This document shows, piece by piece, positions 25,206 through 44,020 of a stretch of DNA of 64,000 bases; within the stretch, counting starts at the first letter, position 1, and each line of letters starts with the position of its first letter. The translations under genes were made by a program, and so were the position numbers. The notes beneath the pieces were generated by a model. It saw only the letters and a program-made list of their open reading frames with translations, made no database searches and was not told the DNA's origin. The DNA is from Oryzias latipes. Its lineage: Eukaryota; Chordata; Actinopteri; Beloniformes; Adrianichthyidae. The stretch spans positions 2,896,642 through 2,960,641 of the forward strand of contig NC_019866.2 of assembly GCF_002234675.1 (NCBI RefSeq), in the 5' to 3' direction.

Positions 25206-25899
25206 CAGTTATTTTTATTTATTTATGTATTTTATCCGTATTTTTCTGAACTGTTTTAAGCTGGTGACAGGAAGATGTCTGTCTATGTTTGAACTGTTTT
25301 CTGAAAAATATTTACTTGTAGCTTTATTTAAAAAAAAAACAAAACAAAACAGTGTATTGACTGTTTTTTTAACAATTTCTCGTCTGTTTTTGGGGAGGAA
25401 GAGACGCTGTTTGCCCTTCCAGGACGAATGAGTAAATTTGCATGAGTAAATATACTCTGAAGAACATTTACTATCCGCAGCTCCTGCTGTTTCCTTTTAT
25501 CTGCTTTAAAAAATGGCAAACCTAGAGACGAGAAAAGAAAAACCTAACAAGTGAAGTTGAACAGTTGCCAAGATTAACAAATCAGACTAAATAATTATTA
25601 ACTCTGAATGACTAACTAATCAAAAAATTCAATTTTATGAAGACAGCAGCTTTTTTTATTGTAGGAACTCATTTAAATGTTTGAAAAATATTGTTTTATT
25701 TTGAAATAAACATTTGTAGAAAAAATATTTTAAAAAAGCAAATTCTGTTTTAAAATGCATTTCATATTTGAAAACTAAAATATATAAATGAAAAGTAATA
25801 TTTTTGCCTTGATACATGCGAGTGGCATAAATGACGTGTAGGTGGCGCTGTTCAGAAACCCCAGTCTGTCTTTTATTTTGGAAGGTTCCAGGAAGCGGC

Positions 25900-26090
25900 G
25901 CGAATTACTTTGTAGAAGAGCGGCTGTGCTCACGCGGGGACTTGTCAAATTAAGCCGCGCTGTCAGGGAGCGCACGCGCCTCGTTTGTTGGCTTCGGATG
26001 CTGCGCTGCGGACGCCGCTAACTTCTCGGGTGTGCTGCGGTCTGACCCGCGGAGGGAGCCGGTGTCGGGTTCGGAGCAGTGTCCGGAGAG
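25900..26090 (+). promoter_or_regulatory. GC-rich island and possible non-coding first exon of grap2
   Basis: A GC- and CpG-rich stretch stands out from the AT-rich surroundings and ends in a good donor (ggagag|gtgagc, exon end at 26090). It could be the untranslated first exon that joins the acceptor at 34376, leaving an 8.3-kb intron. It could equally belong to an unseen transcript; only RNA data would decide. Confidence 0.3.
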
Positions 26091-29000
26091 GTGAGCAGAA
26101 CAAAACCGAACCGCGGTCTTTCTGTCATCTGTGTGCCCAAACGCCACATTTAAGAGTGTTTTTAAACCGCACGCGGACTACTTTATTTTGAAGAGCACCT
26201 TCGGTGACGGAGAGTGGCGGAGGTTCTCTGAGTTTAAACAGAAATGCCAGCAGCAGCGGCTGCCCGCGCTTGAATGTAAATGTTGTTCCCCTCAGTTTGG
26301 GGAAGTAGTGCTGTGAAATAGTGTTTAACAAAAAGAAGAAAAAAAAAAAAGAAAAAACGCGCGCGGACGCCTTTTGGGTCGCACCTTTGACACGTTCAGC
26401 CCGATGTGGGCCAGGTGTGAGATCGGGAACCTAACCTAACCCGACCCAACCCGGGCTGGAGCATCAGCTGATGGAGAGAAACCTGAGCAAAGTTAACACA
26501 GATGAACTCCACAGCTGAATGGCGTGTACCTGTCTGTCTGACACACCTGTCTCACCACCATCTCCGCGTGCGTGGAGGAAGTGTTTAAGGGGGGTTAAGA
26601 AAACTCCAAGTTAATAAATCTCTTCTACAATACTATGTAGTCACTTTCAAATTGTAATGGATTACTTCGTTCTAAAGTAATCCATTTCTCTTTCTGAATG
26701 TGGTACACAAATACTACATTGAGATTACTTTACTACAGAAGTATTTGATCAAATCTGAGGTGACAAATCTAAAATATTTGTCATTTTTAAGCCTCAGCAT
26801 AAAGAAGTACTCTAGAAGTTTATTTTATTAAGTGTAGCAAGAATACTGTGGAGTATGTAGTGTAGAAAGCAAACTAAATACTACTTCAGATTAAATTGGA
26901 ACATTAAAAGTAAACTTTACAGAACATTGCCTCGCTTTTAGTAATACTTGTAGTACTCTTAACGTGTAGTTAATACAAATACAGTTGATTTACTTAAGAG
27001 TAAACAGAAAAAGTGCTGCAGCTTTGAATGTGAGCTCTGTCAAATACAGAAACCACAGGCAAAAGTTTTTTTTTCATCCTTGAACGCCTCGCTCTCTCAC
27101 CACATCGAACAACCATCAGTTCCTTAAGAAACTCTAATTACTGGACATTTAACGAGTAAAATATTAATGAATAGGATTAATAAGTATTGAACAAGTTTGT
27201 AACAACACAAACGAAGGAGTTGCTGTACTTTTTGTTATTCCCAACAGCCTCACTGCCAGTTTCAGTGTTCATCTATTTTTAAAAACAGGATTTCTGCCGA
27301 CAGTCGAGAAGCAAACATAGCCGCGATTACAGGAAGAAGTGGCTTAAAAATATGAAACATTTTTGGGAAGTTTTGGTTAAAAAACTAAGTTCTAGCAACA
27401 TTTAGATGGGCTGCTTCAGTCAGCACTTTAGTCTGCTTGTTTTTACATTTCTAATCTGGTGTCCCAGAAGTCTCTTATGCTATTATTTGTCACTTTATTG
27501 AACTTTTATCCCAACATAAATGAAAATCCTCTTTAAATCATTGATCTTTCATTTTTTATGTTGAATTCACAGGAATGTTTTGTTCTAAATGAAACTAAAT
27601 GAAATATTTTTTTCTAGTTGCCTTACAATATAATTAATTACATTTTAAGTTTGCTTTATAATCACAATAAAACACATTTTAGAATTTGCAAATCTGTAGT
27701 TGAAACCGAGATGTTTCTGGCTGCAGTACCCAAACCGGCCACATGGTGGCACTAAACACGACTGCCACTGCAACCTAAAGAAAAACTTTATTTAAAAAGA
27801 TAAAATCCCTAAAAAATAAAGTTAATCTTGAAAAGTTTTTGGTTGAATTGAACAAAAATCCACTTTTGTCTTAAATGTCAAACAAATAAATGTAATTTAT
27901 TAGATCTCAGAGTAAGTTATTTTTATTGTATTCTATGTGTTTGATCTGCGCATAAACAAATCTTAAGATTAAGTTAAAATTTATAGCATTTCTTGTGAGC
28001 TAATAACTCATACATGTACAAGACTTCCAATTTTTATATTTGGTGAAGCGTTCCTAGATTGTTCAGACGGTGCTAGCAGACTATTCTGCATTAAACTGAC
28101 ATTTTCTTAAAAGAAAACTCCTAATAAAGCTGAAAGCTAAACATCACGTCAAACTGAGATGGAAAAATAATAAAACCTGATAAATGAACAAACGCTTCAC
28201 TTTTTCTGGCGTAAGGCTGCAAATAAGACGGACAAACGATCACAACAAAGGAGCTTTTATTCTGGTAGAATCATGTTTCTGACCTTCCTGTCATCAAAAG
28301 AATGAGTTCAAGGATGTAAAATTTAGTTTTACTGTTAATTTTCTTTTAAAACATTCTCTATAGGATCAATTTCTATTTGATTTCCAATAAATGTATTCCT
28401 TAAATAGAGTTGATATAGTTATGTTTTAACTTTTTCCCCTTTTTTAATCGCTAAAATTGCTTGGCACGGCTAAATCCTTGTAACTGAATCGGTCAAAACA
28501 CAGAAAAGTTGTTTATTTAGTAGTTATTTCGTCTGAAAACGATGATGGATGAACACGGCGGTCCAGCGTCCCGTCCTCCATGTTTTCAGCATCTGTGGGA
28601 CGGGGGTCCTCAGATTGCAGGAGCCCGTCGCAGCCGGAAGCGTTTGCATGACGGCGGCGATGCAGCTGCAGGGATGTGAGTCACAGAGGGAGGGAAACTT
28701 CACGCTTCGCCTCTCTGAGCTGAAACTTTGATACAGGAAACCAACTGGTGACGAGCGGCGAAGCAAAAAGCTCCAAATCTGATGAAAAAGGAGGAGAACG
28801 GATCCTCTCTGCTCGTCGTGTCCTCTGATCATAATCAGCGTTTTGACACATTTGATGATGGGATTTCAGTTTAAGATAAAAAAAAAGAGGGAAATTTGCG
28901 TTTTCAAGCACAGAAATATCTTTACTATTATTAATATGTTGAATAAATTCTTCCTTAACTGAAACAAATGCAACTGATCGCATTTGGATCAGAAACCAAC

Positions 29001-29449
29001 CCTGGCAGGAAACCTGGGTGACGCTAATTTGCTGAGATGCGAAGAGCAGATTGTTGAAACTGTTGTGGTCAAAACCAAGCGTGCACGAGCGGCTGATGAG
29101 GGCGAGCGCGGCCGCTGCCGTCTGAACGGGGTCAGAGCGCCGGAGCGCCGGAGCCGGTGGTCAGAAATCATAATTTTCAGTCATTTTCCTGTGAAATCCA
29201 TTCGAATGAACCTTATCTACACTTTTCCTGCTCCAGAGCAGCTTAAAAGTGCTTTATGTAAAATAAATGAATAGGAGTCCTGAAAAAACCACATTCTACC
29301 AAAACAAACAGAAAAACTGTCCGTGGAATCAAAGTCAAATCGAGGAAATGCTTTTAATTTAAGCTAAAAAGAGGATTTTTTTCTTAGACTCTACAGTGGC
29401 CAAAGTAAAACCCAAGTAGATATTTCTGTTTCTATCAATTGAGTTTTCT
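26091..29449. other. AT-rich interval without recognised gene
   Basis: Contains scattered agtactctagaag/taatactac-type AT-rich text and an A-run near 26338. Two GC-richer patches lie at about 28545-28680 and 29080-29160. Short ORFs there are not recognisable. It may be intronic to grap2 if the first exon at 26.0 kb is real. Confidence 0.45.
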
Positions 29450-30010
29450 AAAATCTGGATTTACGTCTTCTGGAAAAGAGTTCTAAACAGGCTTTGCTTT
29501 TGTCGGGGCCCTCCGATGGAAAAACTTCCCCTTTAACTTCATACCCGAACTGATTTTTAAAACATGGAGGCGATTTCAGATTCCCAAAACGCCGTCTTCA
29601 GATGATAACAGAAAGTCTTCAAGAGACGTTCGTCTTTCCACGTCGATTTGAAGGTTGTATAAAAATGGAATACGATGCACTTTCGGTTTAAATATACAGA
29701 GTAAGTGTCCCCACTGCTGTTTTAATTCACCTTTTAGCCAAAATCCTAAAACCTAGGACATAGTTTCTGCAGATCCGGATTCCAGCTCAGACCAGGAAAA
29801 CAGACGGATCATGGATCCGTTTGTTTACAGGTAGATGCATCAGAAAGGGGCGGAGCAGGGAGCTTGTGGCCCCGCCCAGTGTATTTTCTATGTAGCAAAT
29901 CTTTTTCTTCAGTTTGCTCCTGATTCATGATTCTATTTTAATGTGAATATTCTAGACATGTGTCCTCCATCATCAGAAACGTGTTCAAAAGCACCTTTTT
30001 CATTGGAGGA
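29450..30010 (-). repeat. R1 dispersed repeat, minus copy
   Basis: Reverse-complement landmarks: ggggcggagcagggagcttg at 29848, tgctcctgattcatgattct, acatgtgtcctccatcatca at 29955. Also ctagacatag-type tcctag and agctcagaccag motifs shared with 33360-33560. Confidence 0.6.
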
Positions 30011-30619
30011 GGCCGATCAGATGGTCTGTGTGGATTAAAACGCTGTTTTCTGTCTCAGTTCCAGAGTTAATCCAGAGTTCAGATCCGTTTCCTTTGCTCT
30101 TCGTCGTCTTTTTTGGTTTTTTGGACCATTTGTTTCAATAAAATGTCGTTTTATTTCCTACATGAGGAAAGTTTGATTTCTTTCTTCTCTGATAGAGCAA
30201 AGCAACATCTCAAGCAGCCCACAGCACTTTTTCAATCATGACTTTATTTTTTGTTTGTTTTTGTTGTTTTTTTTACACAGAAAACTTGAGTCGTAGACTC
30301 TTTGTGCAGATATAATCCGGCTTTATTTCTCAAGTTTAGGTTCATCCTAGTGATTGATTTGTAGGTGAGGTATGAATTTATCTCTTCCTCGTCAGCTTAG
30401 ACAACTAACTTTTCTGTGGAAGTGCATGAAAACACTAAAAACTGAAGGATTCTTAATCCAAATACAACAGCAACGTGGGCTGAAGGACATAAAACATTAA
30501 AAAGTTATTTAAAAAAAGCATCTAAAATGACTGACTGGCTAAAAGTTGCTAAATCATGGATTTGTTTTTGAAATGATTGCTGAGACGGAGAGACGGTGCA
30601 TGTAGCAACTGCTGCCCGG

Positions 30620-31205
30620 GTTCTTCACCAGCCAAAGCTTTATGGGAAAACGGCAACGAGAAAGCAACTGTTGACGAAAATACAGATTAGAGATCAACTA
30701 TAGAGTTCACCAAAGAGCTTGAGGAAGACTCCATGATCAAGTGGAAGAAGATCCTTTGGTTTGATGAGATCATAATTGAGCTTTTGGGACAACAGCCAAG
30801 AGGATATGTTTGGCAGACACCAAACGCAGCACATCCTCAAAAATACACCATCCCCACTGTGAAGCATGGTGGTGGCAGCATCATGCCGTGGGGATGCCTC
30901 TCAGCAGCAGGCTTGTAAAGACGGAGGGCAGAAGGAATGCTGCAAAATATGCTGGACAATCTTTGTCAGTCTGCAAGAGAACGACGGCGTGGGAGGAGAT
31001 TCAATGTCCAGCAAGACAACGATCCAAAGCAAACTGCAAAAGCTACACAGGAAGAGTTTAAAAGGAACCAGCAACATGTTCTGGAGTGGCCGGGTCCAAG
31101 CCCGGACCTACGTCCTATAGAGAATCTGAGCAAGACTGATCGAGACACAACATCCGACGGGGTGAATACTTTTGCAAGAAATATGCTAAAATGGTTACAA
31201 TAAAA
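30620..31205 (+). pseudogene. Tc1-like transposase relic, frameshifted
   Basis: Tc1/mariner hallmarks are split over frames. ILWFDEIIIELLG (30733 frame; first catalytic Asp region) is followed by GGGSIMPWGC. Then FNVQQDNDPKQTAKA (second Asp) and SPDLRPIENL (third acidic residue) lie in another frame starting near 30937. Stops and frameshifts break the reading frame, and no intact terminal inverted repeats were found. It lies in the putative first intron of grap2, in the same orientation. An inactive relic. Confidence 0.85.
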
Positions 31206-31540
31206 TCATTTAGGATAAAAAAAAAAGCTGAAACATTAAACTATTAATGTTTTTTTGATTTAAGATGATTAAAAAACGGTGAATATGTAAGACAATGTTA
31301 ACAAAACCATAAAAGCTAAACATTTAACGCAGCTAAGAAGAGGGAAAAGTGATGAACGTGAAATTAGGATGAAGGATTTCTTGAAAAAGCTGCTGAAAGA
31401 CGTTTTTCCGTCTTTTCCTCAGAAAACTGAAAACTCCTCAAATGAATCTGTAAACCACTGAAATGACTATTTAAACCAAACTATTTGACTTCATTCTACC
31501 AATTCCGACAACAATCCCGATTCTTGGATGTGGCTAACCG

Positions 31541-32310
31541 TGCTGCACGGCGGTGTAGCGGTTAGCGCTCCGGTCTCAGTCAGAAGGTTCTGGTTCAGAT
31601 CCCAGCCGGGTCCGTTCTGTGTGGAGCTGGCGTGTTGTCTTCATGCACATGTTGGGTTTCCTGCCGTCTCTCCAGGCTTCTCCTGAAAATCTGCTTCAAG
31701 GCTTCATTCTATATCCGTGTCACACAGCTACCCCACACGTCTTCATCACGTGTGAAATGTCCGTCTTTCGTGATCCATGCGTGACACACGTAACTCACGT
31801 GTCCGTCATCCATAAAGGGTTTCGACTGACGGGTTTTTACACCAATTCGGTTTTGAGCCGTTCAAAATTTTCGATCCCTGTGAAAATTGCGCAGTTTTCT
31901 TGTAGTTTATGGGCAATTATTACGCAAGTCTTATCCAATTGTGCGTGATTTTTGCCAATGCAAATGTGTGTCTTTCCACAACCGTTCCACGTATGTCTAA
32001 CGGACTTTTCACACATGAACCACCGATGTATAACTTTAACATCACACATAAGCCGATCACTGACGCACAAATCACTCATGAATTGCAATAATCGGCGCGA
32101 TAATTGCACACGGTTCATGTCCTAGGTTGATTTCCGTGTTCTTTGCGTGGTTTATTCATACTCATTTTGTCTCACGCATGTTCATGTATGACCGATTTTC
32201 ATCCGTGCAAAATGTGCGTAGTGGCTGAGTGTCTCTGTGATGGACTGACTGACTGGATAGGCTCCAGCATCCCGGTGAGTCTGAGCTGAAATGGATAGAT
32301 TTAGCAAAAT
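31541..32310 (+). mobile_element. tRNA-headed SINE-like element split by a nested TIR element
   Basis: The head at 31541-31690 (ctgcacggcggtgtagcggt, decayed A and B boxes, tgtggagctggcgtgttgtc) and the tail at about 32232-32310 (gtgatggactgactgactgg, gctccagcatccc) match the same element type seen intact at 37103-37490. The 515 bp between them are an unrelated TIR element. Confidence 0.65.
31714..32231 (+). mobile_element. Nested TIR element, copy A
   Basis: Left end ccgtgtcacacagctacccc, right end gtgcgtagtggctgagtg, which are imperfect inverted repeats. It interrupts a SINE-like element. Its interior (cgtgatccatgcgtgacaca, gggtttcgactgacgg) matches the reverse complement of 38503-39090. 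No transposase is encoded. Confidence 0.65.
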
Positions 32311-33117
32311 GTCATTGATTTTTTTTAAAATATTTTTTCTGTGAAACTTTGAGACGACTTCAGTTACAAAAATGCAGAAAAATATTTAAATCAATTCAGA
32401 AATGAGGAAATGCAACTAAAGGGGTGTTTTACTTGACGACGTGCTCAAACTACAAGAACCTTTCAGAACATTTGGATTGCTTCTCACGTTCTCTAACCCA
32501 TCATCAGTGTTTGACGTTATTTTCCTAAATGTGATCAACGATGAATGATTTTATTTTGGAAGCTCTTCCAGCCGTTTGTCAGGATGGATTTCCTGTTATC
32601 AGACATCAGAGGAACGTCTTCATTTTGGACTAAACCTGGAGCTTCGTGAAGCTGCTGCAGAGCATCTGCAGGTCAAGTTCTGGTTCAGACGGATCCATTT
32701 CTTCATGCTCCTGACCTCAGAGCTTTGCAGAGCTGTTGCAGGCGTGCAGCGAGGCGCAGCCGGCGGGACTTTTGCTCTTCTGGTGACGAACTCACCACAT
32801 CCTTACCACACACTGTGTCACCAGAACCCAGCGGAGCTGCACATCTGCAGGCGCTGATGATCACTAGCTGCTGTCACGGGGCTGGAACCATCCCCCCCCC
32901 CCCCATGAATGAATGGAGAAGATGGTCCGTCCCAAACAAGGATAAATGTTCCTCACATCCACACGCTTTGATAACCAGGAACGGTACGGGACCGGGAACA
33001 ATTGACCCGTTTTCCTTTGCCTTTCCAGGAAACGAAGACTCGGGCCGGCGCTGCGTTTATTTTAAAACGAGAACGATTGCTTTTCATTTAGCTCATTAGA
33101 AAGGTTTTAAAGACCCT

Positions 33118-33690
33118 CCCACATGAAAATGGTGTTTTTAACGTGTTGTCTGGGCATTTTTCTGGTGATGAAGGACGGATAGAAAGAAAGTTGAGCTTAA
33201 AATTGCTTTTCTGAGTATTTCTTGACTCAAATCGTTGACAAAAAATGTAAAAAGTTGAAGAAAAAGAGCTGATTTTGTGACATAGAAAATGCTCTGGGCG
33301 GGGCCACGAGCTCCCGGCTCCGCCCCTTTCGGATGCATCCACCTGCAGACAAACAGATCCATGAACGTCTTTGTTTTTCTGGTCTGAGCTGGAATCTGGA
33401 TCAGAACCGGACGGCTGAAAAGCTCCGATATTTTAGTGGCATCAGTAATATTAGGTTGAAGGTGTGAGGGGCTGTAAGCTAGTGGGAGAGTGTTTAAACG
33501 AAGGGATGATGGGGAATTTCTGATGAACTCCTGCCGCTCTGCAGAAACTACGTCCTAGAAAACAAACACGTTTTTTGATTTTTGGCACAAAAACCCCCCA
33601 GCATAATCAAAATAAAAAAAGACTACTGGGAAGAATGCTTTGAAAATGGATCAAGAGGTTTGGAGTTGGTCTTTAACTCGATAACGGAGA
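33118..33690 (+). repeat. R1 dispersed repeat, longest plus copy
   Basis: Runs from cacatgaaaatggtgttttt through gggcatttttctggtgatga, gggcggggccacgagctccc and gaactcctgccgctctgcag to about gaagaatgctttgaaaatgg. It gives the most complete order of R1 landmarks, about 570 bp. Non-coding. Confidence 0.7.
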
Positions 33691-34376
33691 GTTCAGTGAA
33701 GAAACTGTCTATCGGGGGTCAGGGTTTGCTCCTCTTTATCAGCAGAGGAGCAGAAAAACGCCGTCTGCAGATTTGAGGAGACCTCGGAAGGTCGGCGGCG
33801 TTCTTCAGAGAGCTGCTGCCTCATTGGACGTCTGATGTGCTTCATTTCCCGAGGCTCTACAATGTTTTTTTTTTTTTTGGGTAAACAGACTGGGAATGTT
33901 TATGGATGAGGTGAAGAGCCGCTTTCCTTTTTGGAGATTTATCTGAATGTATTTCATAAGTAGTTTCAAAACTAAACAGGAATTCAAACGGATAAACGAA
34001 GCTTTTCACAGCAAAACAAAATCTTAGATGACTTTCTTCAAGTAATCTTGAGTTTGCAGCTTCCTGAGCTTTACCAAACGGACTCTGGTGAGGTCTGCAG
34101 GAATCTCCCGGCCGGGACGCCTCCCATGTGTCACAGTGTCACTTCAGCAGCCTGAATTCAGAAAAACGCTCTTCCCTGTAGATCAGACAGAACGGATCCG
34201 CCGATCTGCTTGGCTTTGTGGTTTCTGACAGCTTCAGCTGAAACGTTTTGGTGCGTTTAAACCCGGAAATGTTTTGCAGAAGCTGTCTGTCTGCACTCTT
34301 CATCTGTTTCTTCTAGAAAAACAGACGGGAAGGGTTCTCCTTCTAACACCTCCTGCCTTTCTGCTCCTCCCTGCAG

Positions 34377-42618
<8,242 letters not shown>

Positions 42619-42860
42619 GGAAACGCCCCGTGCGCGTTTGGGTTTGCACGTGCGCGGCCACCGGCGTGCTGAGGCGTCGGCCTGCTCTGCAGAGGACTGT
42701 CTGCAGGCTTTAGGAACTTGAATCCACAGCTGCCTGCAGGAAGAGCTGTAGATCCGAGGTGCAGGCAGGTATTTATTTTTGATGAATCCGCTCTTTCTGT
42801 TCGGTTTTCACTGCAGAAATGACAGCATTGTGTATCTTCCTCTCAGCTTTCTGACTTGGA

Positions 42861-42866
42861 AATAAA
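42861..42866 (+). terminator. grap2: Polyadenylation signal of grap2
   Basis: AATAAA about 243 bp after the grap2 stop codon, followed by a T-run and a TG-rich stretch (ttcttgtgtttggtg) as expected around a cleavage site. Confidence 0.65.
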
Positions 42867-43889
42867 CTTTTTTTTTAAACAAATCTTCTTGTGTTTGGTG
42901 AGAAACCTTCTATTAAACTTAGAGGAAAAACAGATTAATTCAGGAAATCAAAAAGAACAAAAGGATTAGTCTCTAGAGCTAAATTTTAAAGAAAAGCAAC
43001 AGGACATTAACTTTCTAAAACTGGCAAAATCTTAATTGAAAGAGCACTGGGAATGCTTGGAGTGACAGGGTCTGAAACTCATCTATTCCTCAGCTGTGGC
43101 TCTTTGGCTGTGAAGAAAAATCCCAAAAGTTAGAATAAATTTATTTGTTTATTCTCTTTACGTGAATTTTTGAAAAAAGTTTGTAGTTTTGGCTCCTTTT
43201 TTTTAAGTGAATAAAATTTTGTCAATACTGTTAAGATTCAAATACCTGAGCAAAATGATGGTTTAATCTGTTAAACTGAATCTACTTAGGAAGTGGTTTA
43301 TCATACGAGTAAACTTCTTATCTTCTGCCGCTCAACAGCGTCCTGTTCCTGTTCGGAGACAAATGTCTTAAAGGTTTGAATTTCATTTACATGGATGGAT
43401 TTTTCTACACCGTTGTCATGTTCATATTCTGTAATAAAATGGGGAAAAAATGTGAAAGTGGAGGAAAACCGTGTTTGTGTTCTAAACTCTAAAAATCTGC
43501 TGCAGTAGTGGGGTCTTACTTGACCCAAGGTGCGGTTTTATTTTGAAAGGAACTTTTCTGTGTTGACAAATATAACTCAGCTATAATTCAATTATTCTGC
43601 ATATTTAAAAGCTACGTTTTTTAAAATGGGTGACTTTATGGTCACAAAAACATAAATGGTGTGTTTGTCTAAATGAAGAAGTGGGACTTTGGGGTTCTGA
43701 GTTTTGGAAACTGGACCAAATGGCTCTTTTACCTGTTCCAGATGTTTTATTTTATTTTAATTTGATGGAGAACTAAAATCGTTTTTAGTTTTTCCCCTGT
43801 TTGTTGTTTTATCTTGTGTTTTTTGGTGGGAATGTTCATTGGTGCATGCTTTTATTCTGAAAAGCATTGCTGAAACGAATTCAGCCCGC
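42867..43889. other. Intergenic stretch between grap2 and fam83f
   Basis: About 1 kb of AT-rich sequence; nothing recognised apart from a fragment resembling hAT interior (ctgtggctctttggctgtga at 43093). The two genes are in tandem, same strand. Confidence 0.5.
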
Positions 43890-44020
43890 GTGTTTAGCCC
43901 CGCCCCCTGGTCGTACCTGAGCTCCGCCCCCCCGCACCTGTCCGCTCAGGTGGAGCGGTTCCTGACAGTCGTGCTGAGTGAGCGCGCGGCGGCAGCAGCA
44001 GCAGCGGAGGCGGGGGGGTC
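43890..44020 (+). promoter_or_regulatory. fam83f: GC-box-rich fam83f promoter or 5' UTR
   Basis: About 130 bp before the start codon are GC-rich after a long AT-rich stretch. They include Sp1/KLF-like boxes (ccccgccccc at 43899-43908, ccgcccccc near 43925) and E-box-like cacctg/caggtg pairs near 43936-43951. A (cag)n run precedes the ATG. Function is inferred from composition and position. Confidence 0.5.

Noticed and set aside
30733-31203. Active Tc1 transposase
   Set aside because: The DDE motifs lie in different frames with stops between, and no intact terminal repeats were found.
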